Counted from the first letter of the stretch, positions 47,333 through 56,475 are shown. The stretch is 64,000 bases of DNA from Nitrobacteraceae bacterium AZCC 1564 (GCA_036924835.1 JBAGRR010000001.1:2867001-2931000), one strand, 5' to 3'. The notes: generated by a model not told the origin, from the letters alone. Made by a program: numbers and translations.

Positions 47333-48628
47333 ATGAGCACATCATCGCAGGATGCGATTGAAGTCGCCAAAATTGAAGATACCAGCCTTCTCGCATTCTA
47401 CCGCGACATGAACGTGCCGGAGCGGCGCACGTTCTGGGCTTGTGCATCGGGGTGGGCGCTCGATGGCATGGATTTCATGATCTACCCGCTCGTCATCGGC
47501 ACGATCATCACGATGTGGAAGGTCGATGCCGGCACGGCCGGCCTCGCCGGCACGGTGACGCTGCTGGCATCGGCAATCGGCGGCTGGTTAGCCGGTTATC
47601 TCGCCGACCGCATCGGTCGTGTGATGACGCTCCAACTGACGATTCTCTGGTTCTCGTTCTTTTCGCTGGTCTGCGCGTTTGTGCAAAATTTTGATCAGCT
47701 CCTGATTGCTCGCGCGCTGCTCGGCCTCGGCTTCGGCGGTGAATGGGCTGCGGGCGCGGTTCTCATGGGCGAAGCCATCCGTGCGCAATACCGCGGACGC
47801 GCCGTCGGCTCGGTTCAATCTGGATGGGCTGTTGGCTGGGGTCTCGCCGTGCTGGCGCAGGCCATTCTGTTCTCGATCTTCCCGCCGGAAACCGCCTGGC
47901 GCTGGATGTTCGCCGTGGGCGCGCTGCCGGCACTGCTGGTGTTCTTCCTGCGCCGCTATGTCGAAGAACCGCAGATCGCGGCTGAAACACGCGCGAAGCA
48001 GGCCGCAACTGGCGACCGGCCCCAGCTTTGGGAAATCTTCACAGGCCCAATCGCGAAGACGACGATCCTTGCCTCGCTTGCCGCAACCGGCTGCCAGGGT
48101 GGCTATTACGCGATCACCTTCTGGGTGCCGCGCTTTCTTACCACCGAGCGTAAGCTCTCCATTGTCAGCTCCACCGGTTATCTCGCGGCGCTGATCATCG
48201 GCTCCTTCGTTGGCTATCTGGTCGGCGCTTGGCTTGCGGATCGTATCGGACGTCGCAACCTGTTCCTGATCTTCTCGCTCGGCGCGATCGGTTTGATCCT
48301 CGTCTACACGCAGGTGCCGCTGAGCAATGAAATCCTCTGGGTCCTGGGTTTCCCGCTGGGCTTCTTTGCGTCGGGATATTTCTCCGGCATGGGTGCGTTC
48401 CTGACCGAACTCTATCCGACCCGCCTGCGCGGATCGGGACAGGGCTTCTGCTACAACTTTGGCCGTGGCATCGGCGCGCTGTTCCCGTTCCTAGTCGGCT
48501 GGCTTTCCACCACCACCACACTCGGCAACGCCATCTGCATCTTTGCGGTGCTGGCTTATGGATTGTTCTTCCTCGCGGCGTACGCGTTGCCCGAAACCCG
48601 CGGCAAGATTCTTCACGCAGATGCCTGA
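47333..48628 (+). CDS. MFS transporter, aromatic acid / sialate type
   Basis: 431 aa from ATG 47333, after a strong GGGGGAAC site. 12 predicted helices. SHS/AAHS-like marks are WALDGMDFMIYPLVIG in helix 1, GYLADRIGRVMTLQ and GLGFGGEWAAGAVLMGEAIR. These fit uptake of sialic, lactic or aromatic acids. Its stop overlaps the start of a LigI-like lactonase, so the pair may import and hydrolyse a pyrone or lactone carboxylate (inference). Confidence 0.9.
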   Translation: MSTSSQDAIEVAKIEDTSLLAFYRDMNVPERRTFWACASGWALDGMDFMIYPLVIGTIITMWKVDAGTAGLAGTVTLLASAIGGWLAGYLADRIGRVMTLQLTILWFSFFSLVCAFVQNFDQLLIARALLGLGFGGEWAAGAVLMGEAIRAQYRGRAVGSVQSGWAVGWGLAVLAQAILFSIFPPETAWRWMFAVGALPALLVFFLRRYVEEPQIAAETRAKQAATGDRPQLWEIFTGPIAKTTILASLAATGCQGGYYAITFWVPRFLTTERKLSIVSSTGYLAALIIGSFVGYLVGAWLADRIGRRNLFLIFSLGAIGLILVYTQVPLSNEILWVLGFPLGFFASGYFSGMGAFLTELYPTRLRGSGQGFCYNFGRGIGALFPFLVGWLSTTTTLGNAICIFAVLAYGLFFLAAYALPETRGKILHADA

Positions 48629-49526
48629 TATGACTGACTCAGCACACAAGGAGGCCCCGGCATGTCCGGGGCCTCTGCCTTCACAACACAAGGCCACACG
48701 CTTCACCGTGCCGCCCGGCGCCGTGGATACGCATTGCCACGTGATCGGTTTGCCGCCGGCTTATCCGTTCATGCCGGACCGCGCGTACACGCCGCCTGAA
48801 GCCACCGCGCGCGATTATCTCGCGATGCTGGACGCCACAGGCATGACCTATGGCGTGCTGACGCAAGTCAGCGTCCATGGCACCGACAACCGTTTGATGG
48901 TGGAGACTCTGCGCGCGAACCGCGAGCGCCTGCGCGGCATCGCGGTGATCCCGCTTGACTGCCCTGAGCGCGAACGCGCCGCCCTGAAAGATGCAGGCGT
49001 CGTTGGCCTGCGCATGAACGTCCTTTACGCCGGTGGCGGCGTTAATTTCGCGCAGATCGAAAGCTATGCCTCGCTGTGCCGCGAAATGGGTTGGCACCTG
49101 CAATTCCTGCTCGACGCGCGGCAATTACCTGAGCTCGCACCGCGCCTCTCCAAGCTGCCGGTTCCGTTTCTGATCGATCACATCGGGCATTTTCCGACCT
49201 CGGCCGGTGTGGACAACGAGGGCTTCACAACCCTTGTATCGCTGGTCCGTGACGGTGCATGGGTGCGGCTGTCCGGCGCCTACCGCAACACGGTCGAAGG
49301 CCCACCTTATCGCGACACAATTCCGTTCGCGCATAAAGTGGTCGAAGCCGCACCCGACCGTTGCGTGTGGGGATCAGACTGGCCTCATGTCGCCAACTGG
49401 GGCGTAATGATGAGTGTCGCGGATCTGCTCGATCTGCTCGCTGACTGGGTACCGGATGAGACGCTCCGCAACCGCATCCTCACCGACAATCCGCAACGGC
49501 TATTCGGATTTCCCGCCGTCGCATAA
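48621..49526 (+). CDS. Amidohydrolase, LigI-like (2-pyrone-4,6-dicarboxylate lactonase family)
   Basis: 301 aa from ATG 48621. ATG 48630 or even GTG 48708 are possible, because the first 29 codons contain a strong hairpin (48651-48675) and are not conserved-looking. The TIM-barrel amidohydrolase marks are AVDTHCHVIG, the LigI-like HGTDNRLMVETLRAN, VGLRMNV, PFLIDHIGHFPTS and VWGSDWPHVANWG. Related LigI hydrolyses PDC in lignin breakdown, but other lactones are possible. It overlaps the MFS gene by 8 nt. Confidence 0.88.
   Translation: MPDMTDSAHKEAPACPGPLPSQHKATRFTVPPGAVDTHCHVIGLPPAYPFMPDRAYTPPEATARDYLAMLDATGMTYGVLTQVSVHGTDNRLMVETLRANRERLRGIAVIPLDCPERERAALKDAGVVGLRMNVLYAGGGVNFAQIESYASLCREMGWHLQFLLDARQLPELAPRLSKLPVPFLIDHIGHFPTSAGVDNEGFTTLVSLVRDGAWVRLSGAYRNTVEGPPYRDTIPFAHKVVEAAPDRCVWGSDWPHVANWGVMMSVADLLDLLADWVPDETLRNRILTDNPQRLFGFPAVA
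48651..48675 (+). promoter_or_regulatory. Perfect 10-bp hairpin at the start of the LigI-like gene
   Basis: GAGGCCCCGG-CATGT-CCGGGGCCTC lies within or just before the coding start. It could lower translation or end transcription after the MFS gene. No T tract follows. Confidence 0.6.
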
Positions 49527-49574
49527 GGCTCTCAGTGCGTCCCGAGCGTCAGCTTGGGATGTACTGAACCAATT

Positions 49575-50240
49575 CTACTTTGCAAGCTCATAGGACCCAC
49601 CCTTTTCCAACGCGCGTTGGTAAGCCGGACGCGCATGGATCCGCTCCAGCCATGCCATTGCCCTTGGATAATTTGTATCCAGTCCCGCACGTGCTGCTGC
49701 AGCCTCGAGCGGAAAACTCATCTGGATATCAGCCGCACTGAATTGGTCGCCTGCGAACCATTCGCTTTTGCTCAGCTCACCTTCCCAGAAAGCCATATGC
49801 TGCTTGAGTTGTGGCGTGACGAGTGTCGCCAGTAGTCGATTAAACACCGGCGTCAAGAGAGGACGCATAAGGAGTGGTGCACGTTTCGGCGCTAGCGAAA
49901 ACAGCAGCTTCTGAACAAGCAAGGGCATCGCCGAACCCTCAGCGTAGTGCAGCCAATAAATGTAGCGCAGTCGCTCGGGTGTCTTCGGCGCCGGCGCTAA
50001 CCGACCCTCGCCATACGTGCCAACAAGATACTCGATGATCGAGCCCGACTCGGCAATGGTGTTTCCGTTGTCAGTGATGACCGGGGATTTGCCCAGCGGA
50101 TGGACAGCCTGCAGTTCCTTCGGCGCAAGCATCGACGGCGTCCGCTGATAGCGGACGATGTCATACGGTACGCCGAGCTCTTCCAGCAGCCAAAGCACCC
50201 GTTGCGAGCGAGAATTGTTGAGGTGATGAACCGTCAGCAT
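49575..50240 (-). CDS. Glutathione S-transferase family protein
   Basis: 221 aa from ATG 50240 (MLTVHHLNNSRSQRV); the frame extends to 50267. The thioredoxin-like N-terminal domain has the Ser of NNSRSQRVLWLLEE as likely catalytic residue and the cis-Pro and substrate loop KSPVITDNGNTIAESGSII. The helical C-terminal domain follows (WFAGDQFSAADIQMSFPLE). The substrate is not known. It is convergent with the LigI-like gene. Confidence 0.9.
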   Translation of the reverse strand: MLTVHHLNNSRSQRVLWLLEELGVPYDIVRYQRTPSMLAPKELQAVHPLGKSPVITDNGNTIAESGSIIEYLVGTYGEGRLAPAPKTPERLRYIYWLHYAEGSAMPLLVQKLLFSLAPKRAPLLMRPLLTPVFNRLLATLVTPQLKQHMAFWEGELSKSEWFAGDQFSAADIQMSFPLEAAAARAGLDTNYPRAMAWLERIHARPAYQRALEKGGSYELAK

Positions 50241-50482
50241 GACTTGCCCCGCGCTTGAGAACTTCATCGGTAGTGCCCGCTGACCTGATGAATGTCGAGC
50301 GCCATTCTAAGCCAAAACCGCATGTATCTTGCTCGCCTCCGATGACCGGCGGGCGCAGAATCCTCTCTGCATACATTGACAGTTCTAAAATAGAACTTTA
50401 GCGTCGGATATTAGATGACGGGAACGGCGCAGGTCATGCCGAGTGTGGCCTGTAGATCGACGACAAAATGAGGTGATGCAAC

Positions 50483-50558
50483 CGAGTGTCTCGAATCCAA
50501 AGTTCGCCGCACCGTGCAGCACGTTCCGTAGCGAACTTTGGATTCGAGAGGACACTAG
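50483..50558. repeat. CNNG-ended palindrome, type A
   Basis: 76 bp with ends CGAG and CTAG. The arms are GTGTCTCGAATCCAAAGTTC and GAACTTTGGATTCGAGAGGA then CAC. The linker is GAAGTTTATGATT (13 nt). The 460-bp GST-SDR gap holds only this pair and unassigned sequence. Confidence 0.9.
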
Positions 50559-50571
50559 GAAGTTTATGATT

Positions 50572-50647
50572 CCAGTGTGGTTTAGGTTCAGAAGTTCGCT
50601 GGAAGGACTCGCGGAAAGACGGAGCGAACTTCTGAACCACACACTGG
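50572..50647. repeat. CNNG-ended palindrome, type B
   Basis: 76 bp with complementary ends CCAG and CTGG. The arms are GTGTGGTTTAGGTTCAGAAG and CTTCTGAACCACACAC. Confidence 0.88.
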
Positions 50648-50703
50648 CGCGGCGGAAACAACGCCAACACCGCGACTCTTGACCGTTCAACGAGGAGTCA
50701 ACC

Positions 50704-51441
50704 TTGACCAAAAGAAATGCGACCGTCGCAGTGATCGGCGCCGGCGACTATATCGGCAGTGAAATCGCTAAGAAGTTCGCCTCTGAAGGCTTCACCATCT
50801 TTGCGGGACGGCGAAACGGCGACAAGCTCGCCCCCCTCGTAAAGGAGATCGAAGATGCAGGGGGCGAAATCCACGGGCGGTCCCTTGACGCGCGGAAGGA
50901 GGAGGAAATCATCTCCTTTCTTAACGATGCTGACAAACGCGCGCCGCTGGAGGTCTGCATTTTCAATGTTGGCGCGAATGTCAATTTCCCAATTCTCGAC
51001 ACCACCGAGCGTGTGTTTCGCAAGGTGTGGGAAATGGCCTGCTACTCGGGCTTTCTCGCCGGGCGCGAAGCCGCACGGCTAATGTTGCCACGGGGCCATG
51101 GAAATATCTTTTTCACGGGCGCAACAGCAAGCTTACGTGGCGGCTCTGGCTACGCCGCGTTTGCGAGCGCCAAGTTCGGACTTCGCGCGGTGGCACAGTC
51201 GATGGCGCGCGAACTTGGCCCAAAGAATATTCACGTTGCTCACCTGATCATCGATTCCGGCGTCGACACTGAATGGGTTCGCCAGCGTCGCATCGAGGCG
51301 CTGGGGCCGAATGCGCTTGATAACGCCGACCTGCTGATGCCACCGGCATCCGTCGCGGAATCCTATTGGCAGCTCTATAAACAGCCCCGCAGCGCCTGGA
51401 CGTTTGAAATGGAAATCCGGCCCTTCGGCGAGAAATGGTAA
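50704..51441 (+). CDS. SDR family oxidoreductase with Phe at the catalytic Tyr position
   Basis: 245 aa. Translation starts at TTG 50704, supported by GAGGAG 9 nt upstream. The cofactor motif is VIGAGDYIGSEIAKKF. Asn of the active site is in CIFNVGANV and Ser in FFTGATASLRGG. The YxxxK motif reads FASAK, so Phe stands where the general base Tyr is expected. C-terminal HVAHLIIDSGVDT is typical of a subgroup of SDRs with this change. Catalysis may be altered or it may bind without catalysis. Confidence 0.85.
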   Translation: MTKRNATVAVIGAGDYIGSEIAKKFASEGFTIFAGRRNGDKLAPLVKEIEDAGGEIHGRSLDARKEEEIISFLNDADKRAPLEVCIFNVGANVNFPILDTTERVFRKVWEMACYSGFLAGREAARLMLPRGHGNIFFTGATASLRGGSGYAAFASAKFGLRAVAQSMARELGPKNIHVAHLIIDSGVDTEWVRQRRIEALGPNALDNADLLMPPASVAESYWQLYKQPRSAWTFEMEIRPFGEKW

Positions 51442-51452
51442 GCGGCGCATGA

Positions 51453-51534
51453 CTAGTGGAGTGGCTTTGACATTCGCTACCCATGTAACAGCGAGTTCAG
51501 GAAGCGAGATGCAAATGTTAGGATCGGACCACCG
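51453..51534. repeat. Chimeric palindrome (type C left arm, type D right arm)
   Basis: The left arm CTAGTGGAG..TTTGACATTCGC is type C (compare 30322). The right arm ATGCAAATGTTAGGATCGGA then CCACCG is type D (compare 30070). The two halves share only the ACATTCGC core, so it no longer folds fully. Confidence 0.7.
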
Positions 51535-51628
51535 CACGCACGCTTTTGAGCGATCCACGCCTTGCAACGGCCGCGCCGTTCGGGTGAGGATCACACCGTC
51601 AAATTTTGAAAAGAAGTGAACAAAAAGC

Positions 51629-52558
51629 ATGCGTATTCTGGTGATCGGCGCCGGCGCGACAGGCGGCTATTTCGGCGGCAGGCTGTTGCAGGCCGGGCGG
51701 GACGTGACATTCCTCGTACGGCCCAAGCGTGCCGAGCTCATGGCGAAGAATGGCCTCGTCATCAAAAGCCCTCTCGGTGACGCGACCCTGCCGAACCCGC
51801 CGACTGTTCTGGCGGAAAATCTCAAGACACCCTTCGATGTCATCATCCTGAGCTGCAAGGCTTACGACCTCGACAATGCGATCGCCTCCTTTGCGCCAGC
51901 CGTTGGCCCGGATACGGCGATCATTCCCTTCCTCAACGGCATGAAGCACCTCGATGTTCTGGACGGCAAGTTCGGCATCGATTGCGTGATGGGCGGTCAG
52001 TGTCAGATCGCAGCAACCCTCGACCCAAACGGCGCAATCCTGCAGCTCACGCCGATGCATGCGATGTCGTTCGGCGAACGCGGGGCACCGAAAGGCGATC
52101 GCGCCAAGCGCATCGAGGCCACCCTGCAAGGCGCAATGTTCGATGCCAAGGCCAGCGACGTCATTGTGCAGGAGATGTGGGAGAAGTGGGTGTTTCTTGC
52201 GACGCTCGCCGGAAGCACCTCACTGATGCGCGCTGCGGCCGGACACATCACCGCGGCCCCTGGCGGCGCCGACTTCATTCGCGGGCTGCGTGCCGAAATC
52301 GCGTCCATTGCGGAAGCCGCTAGTCATGCGCCCCGTACCGAATTTATTGAGCGTACCAACGGCATGTTATTCGCGCCGGGTTCGCCGATCACCGCATCAA
52401 TGCTGCGCGACATCCGCAATAACGCCCGGATCGAGGCCGACCAGATCATTGGCGACTTGATCCATCGTGCTGAGACCAACAAGAAGGGCGTGCTCAATGT
52501 CCCGCTCCTGCGGATCGTCTACACCCACCTGAAAGCTTACGAGTCGCAACTGTCGTAA
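51629..52558 (+). CDS. Ketopantoate reductase family (PanE/ApbA-like) oxidoreductase
   Basis: 309 aa. NADPH-binding motif ILVIGAGATGGYFGGRLL at the N-terminus, then VTFLVRPKRAELMAKNGL. The helical C-terminal domain has the conserved Lys in EMWEKWVFLATLAG (general acid) and the Asn/Ser region in MLRDIRNNARIEADQI. True PanE makes pantoate, but many paralogues act on other 2-keto compounds; with no pan genes nearby the assignment stays at family level. It is convergent with the TAXI gene, 46 nt away. Confidence 0.9.
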   Translation: MRILVIGAGATGGYFGGRLLQAGRDVTFLVRPKRAELMAKNGLVIKSPLGDATLPNPPTVLAENLKTPFDVIILSCKAYDLDNAIASFAPAVGPDTAIIPFLNGMKHLDVLDGKFGIDCVMGGQCQIAATLDPNGAILQLTPMHAMSFGERGAPKGDRAKRIEATLQGAMFDAKASDVIVQEMWEKWVFLATLAGSTSLMRAAAGHITAAPGGADFIRGLRAEIASIAEAASHAPRTEFIERTNGMLFAPGSPITASMLRDIRNNARIEADQIIGDLIHRAETNKKGVLNVPLLRIVYTHLKAYESQLS

Positions 52559-52604
52559 GCGCAAGCACAATTGCTGTATCGCCCATGTTACCGGCCGCGC
52601 TCCA

Positions 52605-53798
52605 TCAGGGGCGGGTGGCGCTAGGCTTCTTCTCTTGCGCCTTGCTAGTCTGCGCCGCTTCCCAGGCGCGATACTGCTGGAACAGAGCCTCTCTATCGGC
52701 TGCGGATGGCGGCGCTTCGCCGCTCCGCTGATTCTCCGTCAGGAACTGCTCGAACTTGATGCGGGACTGCTGCGTCCCTCCATTCTGATCGAGCCATCGC
52801 TGTGCGGGGGGAAATCGCTCCCACCCTCGCAACGGCGCCGACAGTGATACCTCTTTCCACTTGGGATGAAACGGAGGCCGCTGAAAGTTAGGAAACTCCT
52901 TGAAGAAGGCATCGACGAACAATGAAAGTCTTCGGTAGCGATCTGTCTTCGGGCCCCAATTATAAGCAGCAAGGACCGCTGGCACCGCAATAGTGTCTAT
53001 CCGTTCTTGCTGGCCGATCAGATTGGGATAGTCCTTCGCGGTGAGCTCCGCGGGAAAATAGTCGGACTCAAGCGGCTGAGCGTAGTCAACCGGCACGAGA
53101 TGCAGTGTATCGTCCTTGATCTGGCTTATGAACTTGGAAGGCTTGCCCTGGACAGCAATCACCGCGTCGACCTCACCTCTCTTCATCCTTTCGAAGGCGA
53201 TCCGCTGTTCCACGTAGACGAATTTGGGCTTGATCCCCAACCGTTCGAACACAAGGAGAGACGTCACAAACGTTCCGCCGTTGGGCAGATCCACACTCAC
53301 CGTCTTCCCTTCGAGATCCTTCAGGCTATGGATCGATTTCGGGGCGATGACGTGCATTTCCTCATTGTACAGCTTAGTGATGTAAGTGAATTGTCCCTTG
53401 ATGTTTTTCGCGTATCCCTTTTTTTCCAGGTAATCGAGAGTGTCTGCGCGAACGATCCCGAGATCGATACCGCGCAAGTAAAGAATATCCGCCACGCTCT
53501 GCACTGAACCCCGGCCCACGATCGGCAGCACGCGTAGGTTATCGCCGTTGTCGAGCACCGATGCGAGATCAGCACCGAACTGAACATAGGTGCCACCAAT
53601 CGTGCCTGAGATCAGCGTCACGGTATTGGCGTTCAGCTTTTCTTTGGGGCCGGACGATCCGGCGCTGTATTGGAAAATCGCCTTGAGGCCCTCGCTGACC
53701 ATTCCCGGATCGTAGTCTGGGTCTTGGGCTTTCGCTGAGGCCACGAGACTCAATAAGATGAACGTGATTATTTCGATGTGTCGGAGCAACCGTCGCAT
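52605..53798 (-). CDS. TAXI family TRAP transporter solute-binding protein
   Basis: 397 aa with signal peptide (IITFILLSLVASAKAQ). The TAXI fold is clear: VTLISGTIGGTYVQFGADLA, RGSVQSVADILYLRGIDLGI, KDLEGKTVSVDLPNGGTFVT and a basic/aromatic binding pocket. No TM4 permease gene is adjacent, which differs from classic TRAP-TAXI operons. It follows a single-pass TPR protein by 37 nt in the same direction, so the pair is probably co-expressed. Binding protein plus membrane TPR partner could be a sensor rather than a transporter (inference). Confidence 0.88.
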   Translation of the reverse strand: MRRLLRHIEIITFILLSLVASAKAQDPDYDPGMVSEGLKAIFQYSAGSSGPKEKLNANTVTLISGTIGGTYVQFGADLASVLDNGDNLRVLPIVGRGSVQSVADILYLRGIDLGIVRADTLDYLEKKGYAKNIKGQFTYITKLYNEEMHVIAPKSIHSLKDLEGKTVSVDLPNGGTFVTSLLVFERLGIKPKFVYVEQRIAFERMKRGEVDAVIAVQGKPSKFISQIKDDTLHLVPVDYAQPLESDYFPAELTAKDYPNLIGQQERIDTIAVPAVLAAYNWGPKTDRYRRLSLFVDAFFKEFPNFQRPPFHPKWKEVSLSAPLRGWERFPPAQRWLDQNGGTQQSRIKFEQFLTENQRSGEAPPSAADREALFQQYRAWEAAQTSKAQEKKPSATRP

Positions 53799-53835
53799 GG
53801 TTATCCCTTATCTTGTCACCCGAAATTACGCGAAT

Positions 53836-54984
53836 TCATTTCTGCAATTGCTCAAGTCGTTGTTGTGCTTCTGAAGAGCCGAACTCCTTAGCCTTTTCGT
53901 ACCAAGTTCGTGCCATCACCGGATCAGGCACAATGCCATAAGCTTTCACACGGCTGAGAACCGCGGGATCGTAAGTCCCGGCTAACGCGAAGGCGGCCTG
54001 CGGTTCGCGCGCGTCCGCGGCTCGCTGCAACAACAGACGTGCGGACGCTATATCGCCGACGTCAATCAACTCCGTTCCTCTCTTCAGCAGCCTTGCCAAC
54101 TCAGCTTGATCAATCCGCCGCGGCAGATCAGGGGCAGTTGGAGGCGCCGGCGACTGTTCTTGTAGTTTGTCGGTCTGCAATTTCAGATCGCGCGGCGCTA
54201 TCGCAACCGTGTTACCCGGCGGCTCGCGGTTTGTCACACTGAGATCGGATATCTCCGGCTTGCTTTCCGGCCGGCCAGGAATGGAGACGGCAGCGAAGGT
54301 TTGATCAAAGCTGATCGCAGGCGTTGCCGAAGTTGCCGTTTGCGCCACTTGCCTCATGCCTGTCGTTTCAAGACGCGAACCGCTAAAAGCACCTCCGAAA
54401 AGCACGAATGCGCCAAAAAACGCGACGCTTGTGAACGCCGCGGCTACAGCCCATACGGTATAGCGGAGGAGACTAGGCCTCGCGAAGGAATCGGCTGACA
54501 CCTCCTGCACTTGCGGTCCGAACCAATGCGCGGGCGGATCAGTCGCATGCGGATCTTGTCTGCCCTCCTCCCAACGGGCGGGTTCTCGTTGCTCAAAATG
54601 AAATCCGTCGTCATCCGCCGCGCGATCGTCACGTTCGAGAAACAGCGGCATCCGATCGTCTTGATCATCCGCAACCGCGCGCGCTTGCAGTGTTGACGAT
54701 CGCCCGCGATGGGGTGGAGCGTAGGCCAGTAACTCGGACAGAGGAGCGATGACAGTATCGTCCAGGTTTCCTTTCGCGGCTAAGTCAGCGCCCGCGTCGC
54801 CCCGCGGGACCGGATCCCCTTTCGGAAGTGCTCTCGCTTTGATCCCCATTGAGTCGAGCCCTGTCGCAATATTCGCCTCTAAGGCAAACCTGCCCCTATC
54901 AGGCGTCGACTGTGGCTCCGGAACGTAGGCTACTTCGGCAGAATAATTACGCGCCGGGACAACGCACCAACGTCTGCACTTCAA
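53836..54984 (-). CDS. Single-pass membrane protein with Sel1/TPR C-terminus
   Basis: Up to 382 aa from a TTG at 54984. An ATG at 54849 (MGIKARALP) is an alternative start, and no ribosome site decides. The N-terminal half is charged, Asp/Arg/Pro-rich and probably disordered. One TM helix lies at about residues 173-197 (YTVWAVAAAFTSVAFFGAFV). The C-terminal 90 residues form Sel1/TPR-type helices (LLKRGTELIDVGDIASARLLL then DPVMARTWYEKAKEFGSSEA). I do not recognise a specific family. It is upstream of the TAXI gene. Confidence 0.7.
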   Translation of the reverse strand: MKCRRWCVVPARNYSAEVAYVPEPQSTPDRGRFALEANIATGLDSMGIKARALPKGDPVPRGDAGADLAAKGNLDDTVIAPLSELLAYAPPHRGRSSTLQARAVADDQDDRMPLFLERDDRAADDDGFHFEQREPARWEEGRQDPHATDPPAHWFGPQVQEVSADSFARPSLLRYTVWAVAAAFTSVAFFGAFVLFGGAFSGSRLETTGMRQVAQTATSATPAISFDQTFAAVSIPGRPESKPEISDLSVTNREPPGNTVAIAPRDLKLQTDKLQEQSPAPPTAPDLPRRIDQAELARLLKRGTELIDVGDIASARLLLQRAADAREPQAAFALAGTYDPAVLSRVKAYGIVPDPVMARTWYEKAKEFGSSEAQQRLEQLQK

Positions 54985-55374
54985 GTATCAGCAAAAGCTT
55001 GCAGGTGATTGAGACGAAAAAGCGGCTTGAAATGCCAAACAGTGGCCGTGTTATGCGATCCGGAGCCTCAGGTGCCTGACCGTCTCGTTGCCTCAACGTG
55101 CGGTTGCCGCACACCGCCCAACGGGCGCCGGATCGTCGGATCGGATTGGACCTCTACGTCCATCGCAACCACGGATGGAGCGTGACGGCTGATCCGCCAC
55201 GCAGGTATCCATGAGGATTGCATCAGCCATTTGGATGATGGCTTTGCTCGCAACTATGGCCAGCTCCATGCGACTGCGAGCTATGAACGTTGTCTATGAC
55301 GACCGCCATGGTTCGCGTTCTCGAATTGTCTTGATGAAGCCGGGCAAATTCGATGAGCCATGATCCAGGGTACA
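54985..55374. other. Intergenic region without recognised features
   Basis: About 390 bp. Short frames exist on both strands but show no family features or ribosome sites. No palindrome of the main family occurs here. Confidence 0.5.
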
Positions 55375-55403
55375 AAAAAGCCGGACGCAAGGTCCGGCTT
55401 TTT
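55375..55403. terminator. Bidirectional terminator
   Basis: AAAAAGCCGGAC-GCAAG-GTCCGGCTTTTT, a perfect 12-bp stem with A and T tracts. It lies 17 nt after the leftward hydrolase stop. Confidence 0.9.
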
Positions 55404-55419
55404 CGCTGATCACCGCGCT

Positions 55420-56475
55420 TCAATTCAAAGCAAGCGGCTTTTCCTCGTCGAGAAATCCCATCAGTTCACGGAAGAACTGCATGCGATTCTTTTCCATCAT
55501 CACTGTGTGGGTGCCTTCACTCAGTTCGACCAACCGCTTGTAAGGCGCATTCTTCAGCTGGGTGAAGTAGGCATAGGACAGGTAGCTTGGCAGATCGGCG
55601 TCCCACTCTGCATGGAGAATAAACGTGGGCACTGTGATCTTGCCCGGATCATACAGCGCCTTGCCTGCATTCCAATACTTGTTGCTGTCCTCGATGACGC
55701 CATTCGGTGCCCGCAGCATCGGCGGATTCTGCTTTGAGGCTTCCGGATCGGTCGCCCAGGTCGCGTCGGCCCAGGCTTCGAAGACGCCGGGCGGAATCAG
55801 ATCGGCCTTCTTGTTCTCAGGCACGTCTTTCAGCCAACGGTCCTTTGCGGAATCCTTGGAGACAAGACGATAAGCGCCGAGTTGCGGCGGGGTGGCGGTG
55901 GACGGATCCTTCTTGATCCATTGCGGCGCGTAGAGCACGAGCCGGTTGACCTTGGCATTGTTCTCGCTGGTGTAGAGGCCAACGGTGGATGTGCCCCACG
56001 ACCAGCCCATGACATTGATCTTGGAGACGCCGCGCTTCTTGAGGATGTAATCCACAGCCGCACCGAAATCGCGGACGGCCACGCTGGTCTGCACGATCGG
56101 CTTGTTGGCTGACGGCGGCTGGCTCATTTCCGGCGGCCGCGTGGAACGTCCGTACCCGCGTACATCGACAAGCCAGACGTCGTATCCGCGCTCCGCAATG
56201 AGATCCATCATCGACTTGCCGGCGATCGGCAGATCAAACGCGGTTTCCGATGGATAGGTCGCGCCGTGCACATAGAGCAGAATCTTTTCCGCAGGGAAGC
56301 TGGACTTACCCGCCGGATGTTTGTTGCGGACGAACAGCTGAATTCCTGCATCCGCGGATGGAATCATGGCGTCGGTCTTCTCAAGCTTGATGCTTTTCGC
56401 CTGCGCAGCCGCGCCGACAAACATCGCCCCTGCCGCAAGACACGCCAGGGATACGCGCAAAAACTTCATGATCAT
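55420..56475 (-). CDS. Secreted alpha/beta hydrolase
   Basis: 351 aa from the ATG at 56475, following GGGAGGG. Signal peptide FLRVSLACLAAGAMFVGAAA. The fold motifs are ILLYVHGATYPSETAFD (oxyanion), GYDVWLVDVRGYGRS, nucleophile elbow VMGWSWGTSTVG with Ser, and the late Asp and His in HAEWDADLPSY and EGTHTVMM. It likely hydrolyses an ester or amide in the periplasm. It is similar to PhaC/lipase-like hydrolases but the substrate is unknown. It is transcribed alone. Confidence 0.87.
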   Translation of the reverse strand: MIMKFLRVSLACLAAGAMFVGAAAQAKSIKLEKTDAMIPSADAGIQLFVRNKHPAGKSSFPAEKILLYVHGATYPSETAFDLPIAGKSMMDLIAERGYDVWLVDVRGYGRSTRPPEMSQPPSANKPIVQTSVAVRDFGAAVDYILKKRGVSKINVMGWSWGTSTVGLYTSENNAKVNRLVLYAPQWIKKDPSTATPPQLGAYRLVSKDSAKDRWLKDVPENKKADLIPPGVFEAWADATWATDPEASKQNPPMLRAPNGVIEDSNKYWNAGKALYDPGKITVPTFILHAEWDADLPSYLSYAYFTQLKNAPYKRLVELSEGTHTVMMEKNRMQFFRELMGFLDEEKPLALN

